64,000 nt of DNA, taken from contig NZ_CP144906.1 in the NCBI RefSeq assembly GCF_036699995.1, positions 5,482,501 through 5,546,500 of the forward strand, written 5' to 3'. Positions 9,083 through 16,917 of this stretch are shown here, piece after piece (positions within the stretch are counted from its first letter, which is position 1; each line of letters begins with the position of its first letter). Under the pieces are notes generated by a model that was not told the origin of the DNA, made no database searches, and saw only the letters and a list, made by a program, of their open reading frames with translations. The translations under genes and the position numbers were made by a program. Source of the stretch: Clostridium beijerinckii (GTDB lineage: Bacteria > Bacillota > Clostridia > Clostridiales > Clostridiaceae).

Positions 9083-11218
9083 ATGGTACCATATTTTATG
9101 CTTATTTATAGTGTTATAATTATTTCACTTATAGCAATCATTTATTTGGTCAGGTATACATTTTCTCAAGACAAAGGCACTAGCCAAATGCAAGAAATAT
9201 CAACTTACATTAAGGAAGGTGCTATGGCATTCATTAAAAGACAATATAAAACCATCTTTGTTTTATCCATTGTTGCTTTATTTTTAATCATACTTTCTAA
9301 CTATTTCGGCAATGCATCAAAAGGTCCAAGCTCTGCCATATCTATATCTTTACATACAGGTATAGCTTTTATAACAGGCGCATTCTGCTCAGCTTTATCT
9401 GGCTATATTGGTATGTATATGGCTGTTAATTCTAATGTAAGAGCTGCTGCTGGCGCAAAAAAGGGGTTAAACAATGCTCTTCAAATAGCTCTTAAAGGTG
9501 GTGCTGTTACTGGACTAGCGGTTACTTCCCTATCTCTTTTAGGTGTAGCGTCTCTATTTCTTATCTATGGAGGTATTTCTGGAAACGATACTTTAATTAA
9601 AGAAGCCCCCTCTCTTATAGTTGGATTTGGGTTTGGTGCTTCCTTCGTCGCGTTATTTGCTCAACTTGGTGGAGGTATATATACAAAGGCTGCCGATGTT
9701 GGTGCTGATCTCGTCGGAAAGGTTGAAGCTGGTATCCCTGAAGATGATCCTAGAAATCCTGCTGTTATTGCTGATCTTGTTGGTGATAATGTAGGTGATT
9801 GTGCTGGTAGAGGTGCGGACTTATTCGAATCTACAGCCGCTGAGAATATAGGTGCTATGATTCTAGGCGTTGGGCTTTACCCTATATTTGGATGGAAAGG
9901 AATACTATTTCCGCTTGTTGCTCGTGCCCTTGGTATCATCGCTTCAATAATAGGTATTTTTGCTGTTAAAGTTAAAAATGATAATGATGATCCTATGAAA
10001 GCTTTAAAAGGTGGATTTGTTATCACTTCAATAATTAATTTAGTAATATTATTTTTCGTAGTTAAAGATATGTTAAGTGGTTCACTTACAACTGGTGGAC
10101 AAGTAAACTATATATATCTATATGGATGTGCAGTTGCTGGAATACTTCTTAGCTATGTATTTGTAGTTTTAACTGATTATTATACTTCAATAACCCATAA
10201 ACCTGTTAAAGAGATAGCTAATGCTTCTAAAACTGGAGCTGGAACTAATATAATAACTGGATTATCAGTTGGCATGGAATCAACTGCACTTCCTGTTGTT
10301 TGCATATCTATTTGTATATTTATATCTTATAGATTAAGCGAAATGGCATTACCTAATGTTGCAAATGCAGGTTTGTATGGTACAGCAATTGCAACCATGG
10401 GAATGCTTTCAACCTGCACATATATTCTTGCCATGGATACCTTTGGTCCAATTACTGATAATGCCGGTGGAATTACAGAAATGTCTGGAGCTCCCGAAGA
10501 AATTAGAAATGTAACTGATAGATTAGACGCATGCGGCAATACTACAAAAGCATTAACCAAGGGTTATGCCGTTGGTTCAGCTGCACTTGCTACTTTTCTA
10601 TTATTTTCTGCATATCTAGATGAAGTAAAAAAACTTCTTGGAAAACCTTTAGATTCATGGTTTTCGGTTGATATAGGTAAGCCTGAAGTATTTATAGGTG
10701 GTTTTATAGGTGCTATGATAGTATTTCTATTTAGCTCTACAGCTATCCGTGCTGTTGGCAAGGCTGCTCAATATGTAATACTTGAAGTTAGACAACAATT
10801 TAAAGAAATACCAGGAATAATGGAAGGAAAATCAAAACCTGATTATGCTCGTTGTGTTGATATAGTTACAAAAGGTGCTCTAAAAGAAATGGTTCTTCCT
10901 GGAATCATAGTGATTTCTGCTCCTATAATCGTTGGAATCCTTCTAGGGAAAGAAGCTGCAGCTGGATTTTTAATGATAACCACCATTTCTGGTGTTATAA
11001 TGGCTCTCTTCTTAAATAATGGCGGTGGCGCATGGGACAATGCAAAGAAGCTTATAGAATTAGGAGAGCACGGTGGTAAAAATTCCGAAGCACATAGAGC
11101 TAGTGTCGTTGGAGATACAGTTGGCGATCCATTTAAAGATACCGCCGGCCCATCACTCCATGTACTTATAAAACTCGTAAGTACTTTAACTTTAGTATTT
11201 GTCGCATTATTCGCATAA
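9083..11218 (+). CDS. hppA: Membrane-bound ion-pumping pyrophosphatase
   Basis: Couples PPi hydrolysis to ion transport across the membrane. It has 711 residues and about 16 membrane helices, the normal size. The catalytic loop reads DVGADLVGKVEAGIPEDDP, followed by NPAVIADLVGDNVGDCAGRG and, near the end, SVVGDTVGDPFKDTAGPS. The motif GNTTKALTKG carries Lys and Thr where K+-dependent enzymes carry Ala and Ala/Gly, which predicts a K+-independent enzyme; these are usually H+ pumps, though Na+ transport is not excluded. Stands alone between a clear promoter and a terminator. Confidence 0.95.
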   Translation: MVPYFMLIYSVIIISLIAIIYLVRYTFSQDKGTSQMQEISTYIKEGAMAFIKRQYKTIFVLSIVALFLIILSNYFGNASKGPSSAISISLHTGIAFITGAFCSALSGYIGMYMAVNSNVRAAAGAKKGLNNALQIALKGGAVTGLAVTSLSLLGVASLFLIYGGISGNDTLIKEAPSLIVGFGFGASFVALFAQLGGGIYTKAADVGADLVGKVEAGIPEDDPRNPAVIADLVGDNVGDCAGRGADLFESTAAENIGAMILGVGLYPIFGWKGILFPLVARALGIIASIIGIFAVKVKNDNDDPMKALKGGFVITSIINLVILFFVVKDMLSGSLTTGGQVNYIYLYGCAVAGILLSYVFVVLTDYYTSITHKPVKEIANASKTGAGTNIITGLSVGMESTALPVVCISICIFISYRLSEMALPNVANAGLYGTAIATMGMLSTCTYILAMDTFGPITDNAGGITEMSGAPEEIRNVTDRLDACGNTTKALTKGYAVGSAALATFLLFSAYLDEVKKLLGKPLDSWFSVDIGKPEVFIGGFIGAMIVFLFSSTAIRAVGKAAQYVILEVRQQFKEIPGIMEGKSKPDYARCVDIVTKGALKEMVLPGIIVISAPIIVGILLGKEAAAGFLMITTISGVIMALFLNNGGGAWDNAKKLIELGEHGGKNSEAHRASVVGDTVGDPFKDTAGPSLHVLIKLVSTLTLVFVALFA

Positions 11219-11241
11219 ATTAATATTATTTATTTATAAAG

Positions 11242-11283
11242 AGGATCTGTAGTATATAATTTAACGCTGCATATCCTTTTTTT
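11242..11283 (+). terminator. Terminator of hppA
   Basis: Stem AGGATcTGTAG with CTGCAtATCCT (10 of 11 pairs counting one G-T), followed by seven T. Confidence 0.7.
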
Positions 11284-11458
11284 ATAAGTTCCTCTAATTT
11301 TTTTACTAATCTATAATGCTTTTATTTTGTCACTTATACTAAATTATATTTAATACCTTATATACTTTTATTGAGATATAATTAATTATATAATTGTTCT
11401 ATATACAACTTATGTATACAGTTACTAATCACTTATTTAAAAAGGGGGCTAAAATTTA

Positions 11459-11878
11459 ATGGATGAAAAATATGTAGTTATTATCCAGTGCGACATTGCT
11501 CATAACCGTTGTAGTGGATTTGCCTGTACAAATGCCTTTTACAACAGAGATGACGTTTTTAAAAATTACAACGAATCAACCAGATATATTTCCTTCACCT
11601 GTGGAGGATGCTGTGGAAAAAGTATTGCTACTAAATTAGAACATCTCTCGAAAAAACTTAAGTTAAAAAATAACATAAATAAAGAAGATGTTGTGATACA
11701 TCTATCATCTTGCATGACAAATGATAATTATCATTATGATAGATGTCCTCATCTAGATTATATTAAATCTATTGTATCCAAAAAAGGATATAATAAAGTT
11801 ATAGAAGGTTCTTATATAAGTAAGAATGCTGAGAAAAAAAGAGCCAATGGCAGTTATAACTGCTATGACTCAATATAA
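11459..11878 (+). CDS. CGGC-domain protein
   Basis: 139 residues, with FTCGGCCGK at about residues 47-55 giving the family its name, plus further cysteines at the N-terminus (CDIAHNRCSGFAC) and in the middle (SSCMTND, RCPH). The family is thought to bind metal through these cysteines; its role is unknown. Good AAAGGGGG ribosome site about 9 bp upstream. Monocistronic. Confidence 0.85.
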   Translation: MDEKYVVIIQCDIAHNRCSGFACTNAFYNRDDVFKNYNESTRYISFTCGGCCGKSIATKLEHLSKKLKLKNNINKEDVVIHLSSCMTNDNYHYDRCPHLDYIKSIVSKKGYNKVIEGSYISKNAEKKRANGSYNCYDSI

Positions 11879-11919
11879 ATGTAAAGGCAGGATATATATT
11901 CTGCCTTCCTAATATTACG

Positions 11920-12819
11920 TTACTCAGTTTCAGTATTTTTCATGCTTCTCAAATATTTTCTCAATACTGCTTTATCTACTATTTCTGAATAGATTTCTGG
12001 TGCCTGTTTCTGAATTGCATTTATTTTATCTGTTAAATTATTATATATTCTAGTAATATCATTATATTTATCGCATAACAGTTTATTTTTCATTTGTATG
12101 ATCTTATCAGTCTGCTCTGTCCTAGTAATAGGTTGAGGAGTATGCGGTTTATCAAATGTTAAACCTACAGTATTTCCATTTACAATAAACTCTTTATTTT
12201 CTTCATATCCTATCTTTTTTATTGCTTGTACAAAGGAACTGCACATTTCTTCATCCTTTAAAGTAATATTCAAATACATGACTAGTTCAGAAGGCTCTGA
12301 ATATTCACCAAGTTTAAAGCCTGCTAACCACCAATGCTTGTCATCTAACGCGAAAAGTGTTTTTCCATTCTTTTTTAGCAAAAGAGAGATTGTTAATCTA
12401 TCTTCATCGCTAGCGCAATTATAAAACATATACTTATATACTTCTGGTAAGTTTAATATAGGCTTTTCAGCTGTATAAATACCGACTTCACATCCAGTAT
12501 TCAAATCGTATTGACCTTTCCATAATTCAATTAACCATATTCTATTATTATATTCAAAGTAGATTGGTTCACAATCTACTATCATTCCAAAAGGTGCTGA
12601 TGCTTCATCATACAATCTACTATATCCCATATTTCTTTGCCATGCATTCATATTACTATAAAATATATCTTGTACTGGATCATAATCATAACCAGCAATC
12701 TCTATTCCTTTATCTATTGGCTTTTCAGATTTAATAATTCCCAATAAACTTTTATTCATATTTTTCAGTATACGGATTCCAGTAAGCATTGTTATAAAAG
12801 ATCCAAACATAAGCCTCAC
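11920..12819 (-). CDS. DUF4474 domain protein
   Basis: 299 residues. A short hydrophobic N-terminus (SFITMLTGIRIL) is followed by a domain with the conserved stretch AGYDYDPVQDIFYSNMNAWQRNMGY and an ELWKGQYDLNTGCEVGIY segment, as in the DUF4474 family of Firmicutes. Function unknown. The C-terminal 70 residues are charged and helical. Leftward, divergent from the Rrf2 gene. Confidence 0.8.
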   Translation of the reverse strand: MRLMFGSFITMLTGIRILKNMNKSLLGIIKSEKPIDKGIEIAGYDYDPVQDIFYSNMNAWQRNMGYSRLYDEASAPFGMIVDCEPIYFEYNNRIWLIELWKGQYDLNTGCEVGIYTAEKPILNLPEVYKYMFYNCASDEDRLTISLLLKKNGKTLFALDDKHWWLAGFKLGEYSEPSELVMYLNITLKDEEMCSSFVQAIKKIGYEENKEFIVNGNTVGLTFDKPHTPQPITRTEQTDKIIQMKNKLLCDKYNDITRIYNNLTDKINAIQKQAPEIYSEIVDKAVLRKYLRSMKNTETE

Positions 12820-12947
12820 CTCAAATAAATTGCTTTACTTATATAGTATTCCCTCTATAATCATTATGTTAAAAGACACTCATGAATTTTATTTAATGTA
12901 TATTATTATTTATTCTATTTAATTGCGATATCGCCATAACCTAAACA

Positions 12948-12976
12948 TTGACAATTACAAAAAATTGTACTATGAT
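12948..12976 (+). promoter_or_regulatory. Promoter of the Rrf2 regulator gene
   Basis: TTGACA (12948-12953), 17-bp spacer, TATGAT (12971-12976): a near-consensus sigma-A promoter. The predicted start point, near 12983, falls inside the palindromic operator. Confidence 0.8.
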
Positions 12977-12980
12977 AAAT

Positions 12981-12997
12981 TATACCAAACGGGTATA
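12981..12997 (+). promoter_or_regulatory. Rrf2-type operator, site 1 (autoregulation)
   Basis: TATACC-N5-GGTATA, perfect 6-bp arms, directly downstream of the -10 box of the Rrf2 gene. The same 17-bp pattern recurs at 13481, 18910 and 18936. Confidence 0.7.
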
Positions 12998-13015
12998 CTT
13001 TAAGGAGTAAATTTT

Positions 13016-13429
13016 ATGAATATTAATCAAGAATCTGATTACGCATTTAGAATAATACTTATGCTATCCAAAGAAGGTTTAGATAACAAACTTGATGCAA
13101 AATCTCTATCTGAAAAAGGAAATATTCCTCTTAGATTTTTATTAAAACTAACTAGAAAGTTAACTCAATCAGGAATATTAAAGTCTTATAGAGGTGTTAA
13201 TGGTGGTTATGCTATAACTCGGGAGCCTAAAGATATAACCTTAAAAGATGTGGTTGAAGCTATACAAGGTCCAATTATTGTGACCAGATGTGTTTACGAT
13301 GGCAAGGCTTGTAGTGCAAATAAAGCTGGTCACTGTTCTATACACAAGGCTTTATACAATATTCAAAATACAATGATAAATGAACTAGAAAAGGTTAACT
13401 TTGATAAACTAAAGAATGATCCATGGTAA
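13016..13429 (+). CDS. Rrf2-family Fe-S transcription regulator
   Basis: 137 residues. The N-terminal winged helix-turn-helix includes SEKGNIPLRFLLKLTRKL as recognition region and the wing RGVNGGY. Three cysteines at 92, 99 and 107 (C-x6-C-x7-C) match the cluster-binding loop of IscR, NsrR and RsrR-like proteins, which sense NO, O2 or cluster status. It sits 112 bp upstream of the CooS-like gene, in the same direction, and the operator in its own promoter suggests autorepression. Which signal it reads cannot be told from sequence. Confidence 0.92.
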   Translation: MNINQESDYAFRIILMLSKEGLDNKLDAKSLSEKGNIPLRFLLKLTRKLTQSGILKSYRGVNGGYAITREPKDITLKDVVEAIQGPIIVTRCVYDGKACSANKAGHCSIHKALYNIQNTMINELEKVNFDKLKNDPW

Positions 13430-13445
13430 CTTTATACATGTAAAT

Positions 13446-13467
13446 ATAAGAGGCGAAAGCCTTTTAT
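13446..13467 (+). terminator. Small hairpin between Rrf2 and CooS-like genes
   Basis: Nine-pair stem (ATAAGAGGC with one G-T pair) closed by a GAAA tetraloop, followed by T-rich sequence. Weak terminator or processing site. Confidence 0.5.
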
Positions 13468-13480
13468 ATTTTCTTAAAAC

Positions 13481-13497
13481 TATACCTCTTTAGTATA
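13481..13497 (+). promoter_or_regulatory. Rrf2-type operator, site 2 (CooS-like gene)
   Basis: TATACC-N5-AGTATA, one mismatch from the perfect palindrome of site 1. It overlaps a possible -10 box TATACT at 13494-13499 (weak -35 TTCTTA at 13471), 45 bp before the start codon. Confidence 0.6.
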
Positions 13498-13541
13498 CTT
13501 TTGGTTGAATATTAAATATAAAATTAAAGGAGATGATCAAT

Positions 13542-15416
13542 ATGTCAATGTGCACATCAGCAGATTGCAAATTATGTGAATTTTTATCATCAAAAGAAGA
13601 TCTAGAAACATCATTCAACAGAGTTGAAACACAAAAAGCAAAATGTAAATTCGGAAAAGAAGGAGTCTGTTGCAAACTCTGCTCGAATGGTCCATGTAAG
13701 ATAACACCTAAATCACCTAAAGGTGTATGTGGTGCGGATGCTGATACTATCGTATCAAGAAACTTTTTAAGAGCGATAGCAGCAGGTTCCGCATGTTACC
13801 TTCACGTAGTGGAAACTACAGCAAGAAACCTTAAAGATATTGGTGAAGGAAAAGGTAGTTTAAAAATAAAAAGCCCTGAAACATTGGATAAGCTTGCTAA
13901 AATATTTGATATTGTTGAATCAGATATAAATGCCAAAGCAATTAAAGTAGCTGATGAAGTTCTTAGGGATTTATATAAACCAAGATTTGAGAAAATGGAA
14001 TTGGTAGAGAAATTAGCTTATGCTCCAAGATATCATAAGTGGAAGGAATTAAATATTTTACCTGGCGGTGCAAAATCTGAAGTTTTTGATGCTCTAGTAA
14101 AAACTTCAACAAATCTAAATAGTGATCCTGTAGATATGCTGCTTAATTCACTTCAACTTGGAATTGCTACTGGAATATATGGTCTAGTGTTAACTAACCT
14201 TTTAAATGATGTTATGCTAGGTGCTCCAAAAATCAGACAAGCTAAAGTTGGCTTTAGAGTAATAGATGAGGATTATATCAACATAATGATTACAGGTCAT
14301 CAGCATTCTGATATTGCACATCTTCAAGATAAATTAATTGATGAGAATGTCGCAAAAAGAGCAATGGAATTAGGTGCAAAGGGCTTTAGATTAGTTGGCT
14401 GTACATGCGTAGGCCAAGATCTACAGTTAAGAGGAGAGCATTATACTGAAGTTTTTTCAGGCCATGCTGGAAATAATTATACAAGTGAAGCCGTACTCGC
14501 AACTGGTGCTATAGATTTAATTGTCTCAGAATTTAACTGTACAATACCAGGACTTGAACCTGTAGCTGAGAAATTTAATGTAAAAACTATCTGTATAGAT
14601 GATGTTGCTAAGAAGAAAAATGCTGAATATATAAATTTTGATATGAGAAACGCTGAAGAAATTAGTGAAAAGATCATTTGCGAAGCATTAGAAAGCTATA
14701 AGAACAGAAGAAATAACGTCACAATAGACATTCCTAAGGATCATGGACATGATGATGTTGTAACTGGTGTTAGTGAAGGATCTTTAAAAGAGTTCCTAGG
14801 TGGAAATTGGAACGGTCTTATTGACTTAATAGCAAAAGGAAAAATCAAAGGTATAGCTGGTGTTGTAGGCTGTTCCAACTTAACAGCTAAAGGACATGAT
14901 GTATTTACTGTTGAGCTAACTAAAGAATTAATAAAGAGAGATATTTTAGTTCTTTCAGCCGGATGTTCTTCTGGAGGCCTTGAAAATGTTGGTCTTATGT
15001 CTCCTGGAGCAGCTGATCTTGCAGGTGATAATCTAAGAGATGTGTGCAAATCCCTAGGCATTCCACCAGTATTAAACTTTGGTCCATGTCTAGCTATTGG
15101 AAGATTAGAAATGGTAGCAACTGAACTTGCTGAAAACTTGGGTATAGATATACCTCAACTTCCACTTGTATTATCAGCACCACAATGGCTTGAAGAGCAA
15201 GCATTAGCCGATGCTGCATTTGGACTATCATTAGGTCTGCCACTACATGTTGCAATATCTCCTTTTATAGATGGAAGTGAAGTTGTCACTAAAGTTTTAA
15301 AAGAAGATTTAGTTAATATAACAGGCGGTAAGCTTATTGTTCAAGAAGATGTAATTAAAGCTGCTGATGAGTTAGAGGAGATTATCGAAAATAGAAGAAT
15401 AGGATTAAACATATAA
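13542..15416 (+). CDS. CooS-like Ni-Fe-S protein, divergent
   Basis: A 624-residue homologue of the anaerobic CO dehydrogenase catalytic subunit. Cysteines for the D cluster (Cys35, Cys43) and B cluster (Cys44, 47, 52, 63) are spaced as in CooS, and candidate C-cluster ligands are His253, Cys289, Cys333, Cys444, Cys475 and Cys516. The His relay that follows the B-cluster cysteine by 23, 26, 29 and 32 residues in CODH-II is here Tyr, Val, Thr, Arg, and the catalytic Lys 37 residues after the last ligand is Gln553. An extra C-x4-C-x2-C lies at the N-terminus. No acetyl-CoA synthase or CooF gene is nearby. Start at 13542 is favoured by AAGGAG nine bases upstream. CO oxidation is therefore uncertain. 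Confidence 0.85.
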   Translation: MSMCTSADCKLCEFLSSKEDLETSFNRVETQKAKCKFGKEGVCCKLCSNGPCKITPKSPKGVCGADADTIVSRNFLRAIAAGSACYLHVVETTARNLKDIGEGKGSLKIKSPETLDKLAKIFDIVESDINAKAIKVADEVLRDLYKPRFEKMELVEKLAYAPRYHKWKELNILPGGAKSEVFDALVKTSTNLNSDPVDMLLNSLQLGIATGIYGLVLTNLLNDVMLGAPKIRQAKVGFRVIDEDYINIMITGHQHSDIAHLQDKLIDENVAKRAMELGAKGFRLVGCTCVGQDLQLRGEHYTEVFSGHAGNNYTSEAVLATGAIDLIVSEFNCTIPGLEPVAEKFNVKTICIDDVAKKKNAEYINFDMRNAEEISEKIICEALESYKNRRNNVTIDIPKDHGHDDVVTGVSEGSLKEFLGGNWNGLIDLIAKGKIKGIAGVVGCSNLTAKGHDVFTVELTKELIKRDILVLSAGCSSGGLENVGLMSPGAADLAGDNLRDVCKSLGIPPVLNFGPCLAIGRLEMVATELAENLGIDIPQLPLVLSAPQWLEEQALADAAFGLSLGLPLHVAISPFIDGSEVVTKVLKEDLVNITGGKLIVQEDVIKAADELEEIIENRRIGLNI

Positions 15417-15464
15417 GAACCCATTAAATATAGGGAATAAGAAACTATATTTTTAATATCTATA

Positions 15465-15501
15465 ATGAATCTGGATAATAACACATTCAGATTCATTTTT
15501 T
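15465..15501 (+). terminator. Terminator of the CooS-like gene
   Basis: Stem ATGAATCTG / CAGATTCAT with a 14-nt loop, followed by T6. Confidence 0.85.
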
Positions 15502-15615
15502 CATTGAAATACATATTATGAATTAACTTCTTTATCCTATATAATTGATTTTTTAATAATATGTCGCAACATTATGAACCTTCAAGCTAATCTTAAGTAC
15601 TATTATCTTTATTAT

Positions 15616-15660
15616 AATTTTAATCAACTCGTTATTATAATTTACGAGTTGATTAAAATT
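15616..15660 (-). terminator. Terminator of the fusion-fprA operon
   Basis: Perfect inverted repeat with 17-bp arms and an 11-nt loop, 15 bp beyond the fprA stop. It separates the two converging halves of the redox island. Confidence 0.75.
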
Positions 15661-15675
15661 CATATCTTTTCTGTA

Positions 15676-16875
15676 TTATTTCATTGATTCAATAATGCTA
15701 TCAGCAATAGATTCCATTAAATCCTCATCGCTTTCTTTCATGCTAGAATTAATTGAAATTTCATTATCCAAAATAGTCATATCTTTCATTTCTTCTAATA
15801 ATTCACGCATTAATTTACCTGATTGAGGCGCCCATGATCCATTTTCAATAATAGCAAAAGTACGTTTTTGAAGGTTTAATGCCTTCATATCCATTATATA
15901 GTCAAGCATTGGTGGATAAATCTTTAAATTATAAGTAACTGATGCTAACACAACGTGACTATATTTAAATGTTTCAGAAATCAGATATGAAACATGAGTT
16001 TTGGAAACATCATACATAACTACATTGGTAATACCCTTCTTAACCAATCTTGTTGCTAACTCATTTGCTGCTGCTTCTGTATTACCATACATTGTTCCAT
16101 AAACAATCATCACGCCCTTTTCCTCAGGTGTGTAGCTACTCCATTTATCGTACTTATCAAGTAAATATCCAAAATCATTACGCCATACTGGTCCATGTAA
16201 CGGACAGATAATCTTAATATCTATAGTGCCTGCCTTTTTTAAAAGAGCCTGAACATGAGGCCCATATTTACCTACAATATTTGTGTAATACCTTCTAGCA
16301 TCATCAATCCAATCACGATCAAAATTTACTTCATCGTTAAATAGCTTTCCATCTAATGCACCAAATGAACCAAAAGCATCAGCTGAGAATAATACTCCAT
16401 TTGTAGTATCATATGTTACCATAGCCTCTGGCCAATGTACCATAGGGGCAGAAACAAATACAACATTATGCTTTCCAAATGACATAGTATCTCCCTCTTT
16501 GACTTGCTCTACCTTATCTTCTATTTGGAACCCGAACTGATGCATAAATAAAAATGCCTTCTCAGTACATATTATCTTTACATTAGGATAGCGGATAACA
16601 ATTTCTTCAATACACGCTGCATGATCAGGTTCCATATGGTTAATGACCATGTAATCTAAGTCTCTATCTCCTAAAACTCCCTTAATATTCTCAAGAAATT
16701 GTCTGCAAATTGACCAATCTACAGTATCAAATAGCACTGTCTTTTCATCTAAAAGTAAATAAGAATTATAAGAAACACCTCTTGGAATAGGATGAACATT
16801 TTCAAAAAGAGCTAGACGACGATCATTTCCTCCTATCCAATAAAGATCTTCTGTTACCTCTCTAACACAATACAT
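15676..16875 (-). CDS. fprA: Flavodiiron protein (O2/NO reductase)
   Basis: 399 residues. The N-terminal metallo-beta-lactamase-like domain carries the di-iron ligands: His80, Glu82, Asp84 and His85 in HMEPDH, His147, Asp166 and a late His in PLHGPVW. The C-terminal flavodoxin domain begins VMIVYGTMYGNTEAAA and binds FMN. Family members reduce O2 to water or NO to N2O using rubredoxin as donor. Start at 16875 is set by AAAGGAGG; an upstream ATG would lie before that site. It follows a gene encoding a protein with a rubredoxin domain by 42 bp, so donor and acceptor are co-expressed. Confidence 0.95.
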   Translation of the reverse strand: MYCVREVTEDLYWIGGNDRRLALFENVHPIPRGVSYNSYLLLDEKTVLFDTVDWSICRQFLENIKGVLGDRDLDYMVINHMEPDHAACIEEIVIRYPNVKIICTEKAFLFMHQFGFQIEDKVEQVKEGDTMSFGKHNVVFVSAPMVHWPEAMVTYDTTNGVLFSADAFGSFGALDGKLFNDEVNFDRDWIDDARRYYTNIVGKYGPHVQALLKKAGTIDIKIICPLHGPVWRNDFGYLLDKYDKWSSYTPEEKGVMIVYGTMYGNTEAAANELATRLVKKGITNVVMYDVSKTHVSYLISETFKYSHVVLASVTYNLKIYPPMLDYIMDMKALNLQKRTFAIIENGSWAPQSGKLMRELLEEMKDMTILDNEISINSSMKESDEDLMESIADSIIESMK

Positions 16876-16917
16876 AGCTAATCCTCCTTTAAACAAAAAA
16901 TTTATTTATTACCTGCT

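Noticed and set aside
12925..12934. GCGATATCGC palindrome between the DUF4474 and Rrf2 genes
   Set aside because: Only 10 bp, single copy, upstream of the promoter; no matching site elsewhere in the window.
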